Source of the DNA: Phyllobacterium sp. 21LDTY02-6
GTDB lineage: Bacteria; Pseudomonadota; Alphaproteobacteria; Rhizobiales; Rhizobiaceae
Length of the DNA stretch: 64,000 nt
Direction of reading: 5' to 3'
NCBI RefSeq assembly: GCF_023554255.2
Contig: NZ_JAMJWD020000007.1
Coordinates: forward strand, 62,001-126,000
Part shown: positions 17,866 to 28,701 of the stretch, piece after piece
How positions within the stretch are numbered: position 1 is the stretch's first letter
Layout of the letters: every line of letters starts with the position of its first letter
Position numbers and translations under genes: made by a program
Notes under the pieces: model-generated
Seen by the model: only the letters and a program-made list of their open reading frames with translations
What the model was told of the DNA's origin: nothing
Database searches by the model: none

Positions 17866-18345
17866 GTGTCCCTCCTTCCGCACCCTGGGAAACCATCCCC
17901 GTGGGCGAGTTTCTCGTGGGTTTCCTTCAATTCAATTGAAAGAGAGCATAAAAACCGTCGAGGATCACCCGCACACGGCCTGTGCGCGGCTGAATAATGG
18001 CAAGAATGTGATAATTGGTGGTTTTTTGACAGTATTCATGTCACAGTAAAACTTATATTAATGATATTCCTACACAAATCGTGATAGCCGAAAGCAGCTT
18101 CGGCGGAGAGAACATGTTGTAATCTGGGCGCCGCAGTATCCTTCTCCAACCCTTCAGGTCAACGCATGTGAATTTCGTTCCCGCATTAATTGACCTTGAA
18201 TGTAATTCTAACCCAAAATGTACATCTCGCACTTCCGGCTGTTTTCGGAATTCGGAACCATAGCAGAAATGCGTGAATTCAACTTTTGGAATCTTCCAGC
18301 TTCGATCTGAAATGAGCGATTCTCACCAAAGATGAAGGGTTTACA
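17866..18345. other. AT-rich divergent intergenic region
   Basis: 480 bp between the lipoprotein gene and the divergent AraC-type regulator. It is clearly more AT-rich than its surroundings and must hold the promoters of both sides. I see no gene, tRNA or terminator, and no operator I can name. Confidence 0.6.
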
Positions 18346-19185
18346 ATGTTACAGGGTAGATCGGTAACTTGGGGGCCTCAGGTATTTCTCGGCGATGCTG
18401 CCATCAGTTGCACTTATACCGGTCCCAATGAAATCAATTACGTTCAGGCAGCCCACTCCATACTGATACATCTTACGCCGGACGCTGGATGGCAGCTTGC
18501 CGTGGACAGTGATCGAAAGTCCAGCGGCGTTGTCGCGCCGGGGGCAATCGACGTCGCGCCCGCCAATAGCCAGGTCTCGGGCAACTGGACTGGAAGGATG
18601 TATGGTCTGCGCATCGATATCGATCAGGCACGGCTCGAGCGGCTGGCCAGCGTGGAATTGGGCAGTGCAGAGTTCGAGTTGCAGCCGCCGGAATTCGGCT
18701 TTGTCGACAAGCACCTTCACACGCTCGCCCTGTGGACCCTGAAGGAGCTTAATGACGGGGATTCGTTCAGCACCGAGACTTTGGACGCGTTGGTTACCCT
18801 CTCCTATGTCCATGTGCTTCGCAATTATTCCTCATTGGCCGGGCGACCATCGCCGACTGGTGGATTGTCGCCCAAGGTTCTGCGCAAGGTGAAGGACTTC
18901 ATCCATGCGAACAGGACGAGAAGCCTTACGATAGAAGAACTGGCATCTGTCGCGCTGCTGTCGCCCACGCACTTCCTGCGCGCATTCAGGCAATCGACCG
19001 GCCAATCGCCGCACCAGTTCGTATTGGCCGCCCGGCTCGCCCATGCGAGAGAACTCATCCTTGCCGGCGACGCGCCGCTCAGCTCAATTGCAATGTCGGC
19101 CGGCTTCTCGAGCCATAGCCACATGACGGCCCAGATGAAACGCGCCTGGGGCATCACGCCTTCCGAGATGCGGCGGAAACGCTAG
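18346..19185 (+). CDS. AraC-family transcriptional regulator
   Basis: 279 residues. The C-terminal 100 residues are a double helix-turn-helix AraC domain: KVKDFIHANRTRSLTIEELA, LSPTHFLRAFRQSTGQSPHQF, ARELILAGDAPLSSIAMSAG, FSSHSHMTAQMKRAWGITPSE. The N-terminal part is a probable effector-binding domain I cannot assign. ATG 18346 is preceded by GAAGGG. It is divergent from the small exported-protein genes and could control them; effector unknown. Confidence 0.88.
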   Translation: MLQGRSVTWGPQVFLGDAAISCTYTGPNEINYVQAAHSILIHLTPDAGWQLAVDSDRKSSGVVAPGAIDVAPANSQVSGNWTGRMYGLRIDIDQARLERLASVELGSAEFELQPPEFGFVDKHLHTLALWTLKELNDGDSFSTETLDALVTLSYVHVLRNYSSLAGRPSPTGGLSPKVLRKVKDFIHANRTRSLTIEELASVALLSPTHFLRAFRQSTGQSPHQFVLAARLAHARELILAGDAPLSSIAMSAGFSSHSHMTAQMKRAWGITPSEMRRKR

Positions 19186-19263
19186 TTCCATTTCGATCCC
19201 TTGCATCGGATTCGGGCCCGCCTGCAACCGGGCGGATCGGCGGTGCCGTATGGTTCGCGCTGT

Positions 19264-19872
19264 TCAAACCCGCCAGCCGCCGAGTATCTCCTCGGTTTCC
19301 GCCGTTTCGACCTGCTGCGACAGGCGCTGGCCATAGAAGAGCTGCATGGCATCATGGGCGGGGTCGGAGGAGCTGCAAACGGCGTCGGTGACGATGACGA
19401 CGCGGTAGCCGATGTCGATCGCACCCATGACGGTTGCGAGGACGCAGACATCCGTTTCGCCGCCCGATATGATCAGCGTGTTGATCCGGCTGGTCTTCAG
19501 GCTCGCGACCAGTTCGCCGGAAAACCACGGCGAATAGACATATTTGTCGATCATCTTCGCCGGTGGCGCATAGGCCGCAAGCTCGGGCACGACGTCCACC
19601 AGCTTGCGGTCGAGCCTATCAAGCGTCATTTCGGGCCATTTCGAATAATAGCGCGACCAGGCGCCGCCGGCCTCCAATGGCTCGTTCGGGGGTATGAAAC
19701 GGGTGAAGAAGGTCCTGGCCGGGGCATGGGAGACAAGGGCGCGGACATTGGGCATCACACGGTCGAACCAGGCCATCGCCCATGGGCTGCCACCGCGAAA
19801 CAGGCCTTGCATGTCCACGCACACATGTGCCGACTGCTCGCCGATGGGCCCGAACCGCAAACCTGTCGCCAT
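19264..19872 (-). CDS. Isochorismatase-family cysteine hydrolase
   Basis: 202 residues. The triad of the cysteine-hydrolase superfamily is visible: Asp in VCVDMQGLF near residue 20, Lys in PAKMIDKYVYSPW, and Cys in IISGGETDVCVLATVMGA. Members split nicotinamide, isochorismate or ureido compounds; this sequence does not tell which. ATG 19872 is preceded by GGAGG; a longer frame would run through the lon terminator. It lies downstream of that terminator on the same strand, so it needs its own promoter. Confidence 0.82.
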   Translation of the reverse strand: MATGLRFGPIGEQSAHVCVDMQGLFRGGSPWAMAWFDRVMPNVRALVSHAPARTFFTRFIPPNEPLEAGGAWSRYYSKWPEMTLDRLDRKLVDVVPELAAYAPPAKMIDKYVYSPWFSGELVASLKTSRINTLIISGGETDVCVLATVMGAIDIGYRVVIVTDAVCSSSDPAHDAMQLFYGQRLSQQVETAETEEILGGWRV

Positions 19873-19933
19873 TGATACCTCCGCCGCCTCAACGCCCTGC
19901 CATGGGTCGAGGTTCCGCAGCGGGCAGCGAGAA

Positions 19934-19962
19934 CGAAAAAGGCCGGGCATCGCTGCCCGGCC
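19934..19962 (-). terminator. Intrinsic terminator of lon
   Basis: On the minus strand GGCCGGGCA, loop GCGA, TGCCCGGCC, then TTTTTCG: a 9-bp GC stem followed by a T run, 22 bp past the lon stop. Confidence 0.85.
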
Positions 19963-19983
19963 TCGGTTGTTCAAGCGATCGGC

Positions 19984-22407
<2,424 letters not shown>

Positions 22408-22683
22408 TTCATGTCCTTTCTCAGGCCATCTGGCCAGATCGCCACCTCGGGTACCCTTTTGCCGGTTTCCAGGACCTGCTTATTGCTAGGTCCGGCTCAC
22501 GAAACCGCGCCTTGAGCGGCGTACCACCGATAGTTTGGCTTAACACTTACTTGGAGTGACGACCTTCCGGTTTCAAGTCGCCGCGTCCCAAGCACATTCA
22601 CAGAATCGTAATTATCCTGCGCCCACCGCGCCGCTAACGCAATATTGCCGCTTGCAGTGCACAGGAAAACTGAGGGCTGAAAA

Positions 22684-22709
22684 CGAAAAAGCTCCGCACG
22701 ATGCGGAGC
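22684..22709 (-). terminator. Intrinsic terminator of clpX
   Basis: On the minus strand GCTCCGCA, loop TCG, TGCGGAGC, then TTTTTCG, 31 bp past the clpX stop. The rest of the 333-bp clpX-lon gap shows nothing I can name. Confidence 0.85.
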
Positions 22710-22740
22710 CCTTCCGGCAGATGGCGCGATTTCCGTTGCT

Positions 22741-24015
22741 TCAGGCGGAAACATTGCCTTTTTCTTCCTTGCGTTCGGCGTAGATGTAGAGCGGACGGGA
22801 GTTCCCCTCCACCACATCTCCCGAAATGACGACCTCCTGCACTCCGTCGAGAGTGGGCAGTTCGTACATCGTGTCGAGGAGAATCTTCTCCATGATCGAG
22901 CGAAGTCCGCGAGCACCCGTCTTGCGGGCGATGGCCTTGCGGGCGATCGCCTTCAACGCATCCTCATGGAACGTCAGCTCGACGTTCTCCATGTCGAACA
23001 GCCGCTGGTACTGCTTGACGAGCGCGTTCTTCGGTTCGGACAGGATCTGGACCAGGGCGACCTCGTCGAGATCTTCCAAAGTCGCGATCACCGGCAGACG
23101 GCCGACGAATTCCGGGATGAGGCCGAATTTCAGCAGGTCCTCCGGCTCGAGTTCGCGGAAGATGGCGCCGACGCGGCGGTCATCCGGAGCCTTGACGGCG
23201 GCGCTGAAACCGATCGAGGTTTTCTCGCCGCGTGCCGAGATGATCTTGTCCAGACCGGCAAAGGCACCGCCGCAGATGAACAGGATGTTGGTGGTATCCA
23301 CCTGCAGGAATTCCTGCTGCGGATGCTTGCGTCCACCCTGGGGCGGAACCGAGGCCACCGTGCCTTCCATGATCTTCAGAAGCGCCTGCTGGACGCCCTC
23401 GCCCGAAACGTCCCGGGTGATCGAAGGATTGTCCGACTTGCGGCTGATCTTGTCGACCTCGTCGATGTAGACGATGCCGCGCTGGGCACGCTCGACATTG
23501 TAGTCCGCCGACTGGAGCAGCTTCAATATGATGTTCTCGACATCCTCGCCCACATAGCCGGCCTCCGTAAGGGTCGTCGCGTCCGCCATGGTGAACGGCA
23601 CGTCGATGATCCGCGCCAGCGACTGGGCCAGATAGGTCTTGCCGCAACCGGTCGGGCCAACCAGAAGGATGTTGGATTTCGCCAGTTCGACTTCATTGTT
23701 TTTCGATGCGTGCGCCAACCGCTTGTAATGGTTGTGCACCGCGACGGAGAGAACACGCTTGGCATGGTTCTGGCCGATGACGTAATCATCGAGAACAGCC
23801 ATGATTTCCTGCGGCGTCGGGACGCCTTCACGGGATTTTACCAGGGAGGATTTGTTTTCCTCGCGGATAATGTCCATGCACAATTCGACGCATTCATCGC
23901 AGATGAAAACCGTCGGGCCCGCGATCAGTTTGCGGACTTCATGCTGGCTCTTCCCGCAAAACGAGCAATAAAGCGTATTCTTGGAATCGCCGCCGCCGTT
24001 GCTGACTTTGCTCAT
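22741..24015 (-). CDS. clpX: ATP-dependent Clp protease ATP-binding subunit ClpX
   Basis: 424-residue AAA+ unfoldase that feeds substrates into ClpP. It has an N-terminal zinc-binding domain ([11 protein letters not shown] and ICDECVELC), Walker A GPTGCGKT, Walker [11 protein letters not shown], and the ClpP-docking IGF loop within [12 protein letters not shown] 24015 follows AAAGGAAA; the longer frame from 24066 would add an unconserved leader. It lies 213 bp downstream of clpP on the same strand. Confidence 0.97.
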   Translation of the reverse strand: MSKVSNGGGDSKNTLYCSFCGKSQHEVRKLIAGPTVFICDECVELCMDIIREENKSSLVKSREGVPTPQEIMAVLDDYVIGQNHAKRVLSVAVHNHYKRLAHASKNNEVELAKSNILLVGPTGCGKTYLAQSLARIIDVPFTMADATTLTEAGYVGEDVENIILKLLQSADYNVERAQRGIVYIDEVDKISRKSDNPSITRDVSGEGVQQALLKIMEGTVASVPPQGGRKHPQQEFLQVDTTNILFICGGAFAGLDKIISARGEKTSIGFSAAVKAPDDRRVGAIFRELEPEDLLKFGLIPEFVGRLPVIATLEDLDEVALVQILSEPKNALVKQYQRLFDMENVELTFHEDALKAIARKAIARKTGARGLRSIMEKILLDTMYELPTLDGVQEVVISGDVVEGNSRPLYIYAERKEEKGNVSA

Positions 24016-24228
24016 TTGCAGTTTCCTTTCAGTACCGGCCCTTCTCTCCTGGGCCGCCACTTCCAAATGGGGAAGTGATTCGTAGTTCTGGCACGATAGC
24101 TGTGACTAACTCACCAATAACTTAACGTAACGACTGCTGGCTTCTATGCAAGCCGCATCTGTGGCAGAAAATCCGCAACCGGGTCAAAAAAAGTTCATTT
24201 TCGACCCGGGCGGGTCATTTTAGCCGGG

Positions 24229-24858
24229 TTACTTGGCGTCACCTTCCACGATCGCGCGGGATTCGAGCAGCTTGTCGACCAGGCCGAACTCGACTGATTC
24301 CTCTGCGGTCATGAAATGATCGCGATCCAGCGTCCTCTCGATCGTGTCATAGTCACGACCGGTATGCTTGACGTAGATCTCGTTCAGGCGGCGCTTCATC
24401 TTGATGATATCCTGGGCGTGACGCTCGATATCGGAGGCCTGGCCCTGGAACCCGCCCGAGGGCTGGTGGAGCATGATGCGCGCATTCGGCAGGACGAAAC
24501 GCATGTCCTTTTCGCCGGCCGTCAGCAGGAGCGAGCCCATGGAGGCGGCCTGGCCGAAGCAGAGCGTGGAGACTGCGGGCCGGATGAACTGCATCGTATC
24601 GTAGATCGCCATGCCGGAGGTCACGACGCCGCCTGGCGAATTGATGTAGAGGTTGATTTCCTTCTTCGGGTTCTCCGATTCAAGGAACAGCAGCTGCGCG
24701 CAGATAAGCGACGACATGCCGTCCTCGATCGGGCCGGTAATGAAGATAATGCGTTCTTTCAGCAGGCGCGAGAAAATATCATAGGCCCGCTCGCCCCGGT
24801 TGGTCTGCTCGACGACCATAGGCACGAGGTTCATAGCTGTTTCGATTGGATCTCTCAT
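24229..24858 (-). CDS. clpP: ATP-dependent Clp protease proteolytic subunit ClpP
   Basis: 209-residue serine peptidase that forms the ClpXP/ClpAP barrel. Catalytic residues are visible: Ser106 in [10 protein letters not shown], His131 in IMLHQPSGG, and the Asp in the [10 protein letters not shown] region. [10 protein letters not shown] is the oxyanion-side loop. It starts [18 protein letters not shown] and heads the clpP-clpX-lon block. Other ClpP copies may exist elsewhere in such genomes. Confidence 0.97.
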   Translation of the reverse strand: MRDPIETAMNLVPMVVEQTNRGERAYDIFSRLLKERIIFITGPIEDGMSSLICAQLLFLESENPKKEINLYINSPGGVVTSGMAIYDTMQFIRPAVSTLCFGQAASMGSLLLTAGEKDMRFVLPNARIMLHQPSGGFQGQASDIERHAQDIIKMKRRLNEIYVKHTGRDYDTIERTLDRDHFMTAEESVEFGLVDKLLESRAIVEGDAK

Positions 24859-25315
24859 CGGTGGGCCTCAGCTTTTAGGGAATGCAAGGCGGAAGCTGCC
24901 TCGGATTCGTGGATCAACATTCCCTACATAGGGCGTCGATACCCGTCTTCGCAAGATGTTCCCTCGCCATTGCGCATATCAGGGTGAATCGCGCCGATCG
25001 CTAATCCGCCTCGGCGCGCAGCCAGCGCTTCAGGCCCTCGAAATCGCCATTGCCGACCGTCCGCGCCGGCGATCTGCTGGGCGGTCTTCGATATCTCGCG
25101 CATCGCCAGGTTTTTACGACCCTGGCTTTGGCCACCCCGGCCTGGACCACTATCGTTCTTCACCCTTCACGAAGCCGTGAACTTTAACTTGACTCTTTTT
25201 ATCATGTTAATCTATACATGCGATTACTGACGCTACGGCAAACGTTAATTCGAAATTTGAAATAATATTTGCGCTGTGCAGCGTGTATTCACGCCTATTG
25301 ACAGTGATTTTAGAA
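24859..25315. other. Divergent clpP / ECF sigma intergenic region
   Basis: 457 bp between the starts of clpP and the ECF sigma gene. The right part is AT-rich and contains the IRO-like box at 25190-25204. The left 300 bp contain only short frames that I do not recognise. Confidence 0.6.
25190..25204. promoter_or_regulatory. IRO-like box (RirA-type) upstream of the ECF sigma gene
   Basis: TGACTCTTTTTATCA fits TGA-N9-TCA, the RirA iron-responsive operator consensus. It lies 111 bp upstream of the chosen sigma start. RirA represses iron-uptake genes, including the siderophore sigma gene rpoI, in rhizobia; the assignment here is by motif only. Confidence 0.5.
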
Positions 25316-25834
25316 ATGTTCCAAGAAAATATCTCGACAGATGACAACCCTATATTGTCAGCGATGCTGGAGAACAAGCGCAGGCTCATCACCATAGCTG
25401 AGCGTGTGCTGCAATCGAAAATACAGGCGGAAGATATATTTCATGACGCCGTGGTGAAGGCATGCGGCATGAGAACCGGCTGCATCCATTGTCCGATGGG
25501 ATATGCCTGCCGGATGATCCACAATCTGGCGCTTGACGAGGTGCGCAGACGCCAGTCGGAGCGGCGCAAGCTGGTGCCGCTGGATGATATCGATACGATC
25601 CCCGCTACGGGCGTCGATGCGCTGGACTGCATGATCGGGGCAGAGGCGCTGGAACGGGTGCTGTCCTGTCTCGACGATCTGCCGCGGCGTACGCATGATG
25701 CCTTCCTGCGCCATCGCGTCGAAGGCGTGCCGCAGAAGGAGATCGCCGCCGAACTCGGGGTCTCGACGACACTCGTCAATTTCATGATCCGGGACGCCCA
25801 TCGTCACTGCCGGGCCCGGTTCAATTCTGCCTGA
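25316..25834 (+). CDS. FecI/PvdS/RpoI-type ECF sigma factor for the siderophore locus
   Basis: 172 residues. Region 2 is seen as LITIAERVLQSKIQAEDIFHDAVVKA and MIHNLALDEVRRRQSERRK, and region 4 as LDDLPRRTHDAFLRHRVEGVPQKEIAAELGVSTTLVNFMI. This is the iron-starvation ECF group. No anti-sigma gene (FecR-like) is adjacent, as for PvdS and RpoI. Between the region-2 helices lie four Cys (50, 56, 59, 65) in CGMRTGCIHC and PMGYAC. I chose ATG 25316; GTG 25283 is an alternative. It is convergent with the FhuB gene (14 bp overlap) and probably drives the paired TAAAT-N16-CGTC boxes at 33.3 kb. Confidence 0.82.
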   Translation: MFQENISTDDNPILSAMLENKRRLITIAERVLQSKIQAEDIFHDAVVKACGMRTGCIHCPMGYACRMIHNLALDEVRRRQSERRKLVPLDDIDTIPATGVDALDCMIGAEALERVLSCLDDLPRRTHDAFLRHRVEGVPQKEIAAELGVSTTLVNFMIRDAHRHCRARFNSA

Positions 25835-27815
25835 GCGTCTTGCCCGAGCGCAGGAGCAAAAAAGCGAATATCGGCCCGCCCAGCAGCGTCGCGGTCAGCC
25901 CCGTCGGCAGTTGCCACGGGAAATATATGGTGCGACCGATGAAATCCGCCACTGCCATCAGTAGCGCCCCGAACAGCGCTGCCCCCCATATCTGCCGGAC
26001 GCCACGCACCAGCCCCGCCTTCTGCGCCAGATGCGGCGCCATCAGGCCGACAAAGCTCAATGGCCCGACGGCCAGCGTTGCGATCGCCGTCAAAAGCGCG
26101 GTGAAGCCGAGCGTCAGGGCCCTGAAAAGGCGGACATTCACGCCGCGGGAGCGCGCTGCGCCCTCACCGAGCCCGTAAAGCTGTAGCGGCCGTGTGAATA
26201 ACAGCGCCAGGCTTAGCGCGATGGCTGCGCAGACTGTGGAAATGACCGCCGTTTCGCCGCTTGTCGCGTAGGTCGATCCGACCATCCAGTTCAGGAGCGA
26301 GGCAGCGCGAGGATCGCCGCTGGCGAGGATGACCGAGAACAGCGCCGTGAGAAACGCCCCCAGCGAGACGCCGATGATGAGGAACTGGTTGCTCGACTGC
26401 GCCTTGCGCAGGCTCATCGCCAGCAGCAATGCGAGGACGATGGCGGCCCCGAGAAAGCCTCCGAACAATCGCTGGCCGTAATCCGGCGCCGAAACCAGAA
26501 ACAGCGTGCCGAGCAGGCCTATGGCGGTGCCGGCGCTGACGCCAAGCACTTCGGGACTGGCCATCGGATTGCCCGTCAGGCGCTGCAGGAGGCTGCCCGC
26601 AACCGCCAGCAGAACACCGGCGGAAATTGCCGCGAGAAGCCGCGGCCAGCGCCATTGAAGGAGGCTTTCCAGCGTCGCGCCCGTCTGCAGGGTCCATGAT
26701 GCGTCGATGTCCCGCCCGACCATGATCGCCACGACGCAGGCTGCCAGCACCAGCGCCACAAGGACGGCGAGGATCAGGCCCGGCCTGCGGCTGGGCGCCT
26801 GGCCCTGCTGTGCCGCGGGCGTGCCCTGCATCATCGACTTGCTGCGCAGCATCACCAGCATCAGGATCGGCACGCCCGCCAGTGCGGTGACCGCGCCCGT
26901 GGGCAAGGAGACGCCGCCAAGCGATAGTTGCAATTGCAACAATTGGTCGATCAGCAGCAGCAGGCCCGCGCCGATGAGCGGAGCCAATGCCAGCCGGTGG
27001 CGGATATGGCGGGCGCCCGTTGCCCGCGCGATCACGGGGGCAGCGAGGCCGAGGAAGCCGATTATGCCGACCGAACTGACGGTGAAGGCCGTCAGTGTCA
27101 CTGCCACGAAGATCACTGATGCACGGATGAGCGGCAGCTTCATGCCGAGGCTGCGGGCAGTTTCGCCAAGCGTGAGCAGGCTCAATTGCCGTGCCAGGAA
27201 ATAGGCGCAAAGGCTTGCAATCATTATTTTAGGCGCCAATCGTCCGACCTCGCGCCAATCATTCTGGTTGAGCGAGCCGCCGCCCCAGATGAACAGGCCG
27301 GTGAGATAGTGATCCTTCATCTGCGCCAGCACCATGACCATGGCGCTGCAATAGAGCCCGAGAACGAGGCCGACGAGGATCACCGACACGGGATTGAACT
27401 GAAATCGCCAGGCGACCGAAAAGACGACGAGCATGGCTGCGAAGCCGCCAAAGGCCGTCACCAGATCCCGGTTCCAGCCAAGCAGCGCCGGAAACCAGAC
27501 CAGCATGATGGCGAGCGCCAGTTGCGCCCCGGCCTCTATCCCGATCGTCGATGGCGAAGCCAATGGATTGTGCAGCACATGCTGCAGCAAAGTGCCCGAC
27601 AGGCCAAGCGCGAAGCCGCAGACGACCGACATGGCAAGGCGCGGCAGCAATCCGTAATAGAGGAGCACCGCCCGGCTGTCGCTGATGTCCGGCGGGGTGA
27701 ACGCCGCATCCACGCCGAGCGAAGCGAGGAGCGGCCCGATATTGAACGCCGCCACCCATGCGGCAAGCATCCAGATGGCCCCGGTGAAGGCGAGGCTGCG
27801 CCAAGGTCCGGCCAT
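25821..27815 (-). CDS. fhuB: Double-length Fe3+-hydroxamate ABC permease, FhuB-like
   Basis: 664-residue inner-membrane permease made of two FecCD-type halves, as in E. coli FhuB. The halves are marked by GTLLQHVLHNPLASPSTIGIEAG and GSLLQRLTGNPMASPEVLGVSAG, the loop that contacts the ATPase appears twice (MKLPLIRA; VNVRLFRA), and each half ends in GFLGLAAPVIAR or VGLMAPHLAQ. ATG 27815 lies 5 bp after the FhuD-like stop and is preceded by GGAGG. It transports ferric hydroxamates from the binding protein into the cytoplasm. No FhuC ATPase gene is present in the window. Confidence 0.9.
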   Translation of the reverse strand: MAGPWRSLAFTGAIWMLAAWVAAFNIGPLLASLGVDAAFTPPDISDSRAVLLYYGLLPRLAMSVVCGFALGLSGTLLQHVLHNPLASPSTIGIEAGAQLALAIMLVWFPALLGWNRDLVTAFGGFAAMLVVFSVAWRFQFNPVSVILVGLVLGLYCSAMVMVLAQMKDHYLTGLFIWGGGSLNQNDWREVGRLAPKIMIASLCAYFLARQLSLLTLGETARSLGMKLPLIRASVIFVAVTLTAFTVSSVGIIGFLGLAAPVIARATGARHIRHRLALAPLIGAGLLLLIDQLLQLQLSLGGVSLPTGAVTALAGVPILMLVMLRSKSMMQGTPAAQQGQAPSRRPGLILAVLVALVLAACVVAIMVGRDIDASWTLQTGATLESLLQWRWPRLLAAISAGVLLAVAGSLLQRLTGNPMASPEVLGVSAGTAIGLLGTLFLVSAPDYGQRLFGGFLGAAIVLALLLAMSLRKAQSSNQFLIIGVSLGAFLTALFSVILASGDPRAASLLNWMVGSTYATSGETAVISTVCAAIALSLALLFTRPLQLYGLGEGAARSRGVNVRLFRALTLGFTALLTAIATLAVGPLSFVGLMAPHLAQKAGLVRGVRQIWGAALFGALLMAVADFIGRTIYFPWQLPTGLTATLLGGPIFAFLLLRSGKTLRQN

Positions 27816-27820
27816 GTTGC

Positions 27821-28693
27821 TCAAGCCTCCGCCAGGAGGCGCGCAAAGCGCGAATAGGAGGGCAAGGTGCCAAACATCAGGACGCTCGCTATCCGCTGCG
27901 CATTGCCGCTGCGCACGAAGGGCATCGCCTGCCAGAGCGGGCTTTCCGGCAGGGTGGCGAGAACATCCGGAGGAACGGGATCCATATAGAACACCCTGCT
28001 GTCGCCGAGCGTCATCAGTTCGCTCAGGCCGGCATCGCTGAAGCCCCATTCATTGGTCGGCATCGTCCAGCCATTCCTGAGGTCGAGCTGGTCGAACACG
28101 TCCTGAAAAATTCCACCGGGCCCATAGACGCGCAGATTGCGGGCATCGAGAAAACTCACCACGGTGACGCCGCGATCCCTGAGATGGCCGGCCTGCTCCC
28201 GCGCGCGGGCGAGTTCTGCCTCCGTCCGGCCGATCAGAGCCTCCGCCGCGGGCTTCCGCCCAAGGATATCGCCCAATTGCCTCGTCGCCTCGACGATATG
28301 CGGCATGGGCGATGAACCGATGGCATGAATGGGATAGGATTGCACCGGCGCGATCGTTTCCAACTGCGGACGCACCCATTCGAGATAGGGCGTCGAAATG
28401 ATGAGATCGGGCTTCAGGAGTTGCAGCATTTCCATGTTGAGTTCCTGGTTGGAACCCACATTGGCAATGCCCGCAGGAAGAATGGGCTCCATAACCCAAT
28501 CCGGCCAGCTCGCCGGATCGATGAGGCCTGCCGGTACCGCACCGAGTTCCAGCAGCGTCTGGGCAAGGCCGTAATCGAGCGAAACGATGCGCATCGGCGC
28601 AGCGTGGGCGACCGACGGAATACCCGCCAGCAGCGCCATGCCTCCGGCCAGCACCTCACGACGGCGTAGCTTCCCGCTCGATATGCTGTCCAC
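27821..28693 (-). CDS. fhuD: Ferric-siderophore periplasmic binding protein, FhuD-like
   Basis: About 290 residues. A twin-arginine-type export signal (KLRRREVLAGGMALLAGIPSVAHA) is followed by a helical-backbone binding fold: MRIVSLDYGLAQTLLELGAVPAGLID, NVGSNQELNMEMLQLLKPDLII, and VYGPGGIFQDVFDQLDLRNGW. GTG 28693 is the best start because TGAGG precedes it by six bases, just after the receptor stop. It binds the ferric hydroxamate in the periplasm and hands it to FhuB 5 bp downstream. Confidence 0.88.
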   Translation of the reverse strand: MDSISSGKLRRREVLAGGMALLAGIPSVAHAAPMRIVSLDYGLAQTLLELGAVPAGLIDPASWPDWVMEPILPAGIANVGSNQELNMEMLQLLKPDLIISTPYLEWVRPQLETIAPVQSYPIHAIGSSPMPHIVEATRQLGDILGRKPAAEALIGRTEAELARAREQAGHLRDRGVTVVSFLDARNLRVYGPGGIFQDVFDQLDLRNGWTMPTNEWGFSDAGLSELMTLGDSRVFYMDPVPPDVLATLPESPLWQAMPFVRSGNAQRIASVLMFGTLPSYSRFARLLAEA

Positions 28694-28701
28694 GGCCAAC
28701 C

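Noticed and set aside
24016-24228. GC-rich inverted bases after clpP as terminator between clpP and clpX
   Set aside because: CCGGGTC and GACCCGG are there, but the loop is long and the T run lies inside it; not convincing.
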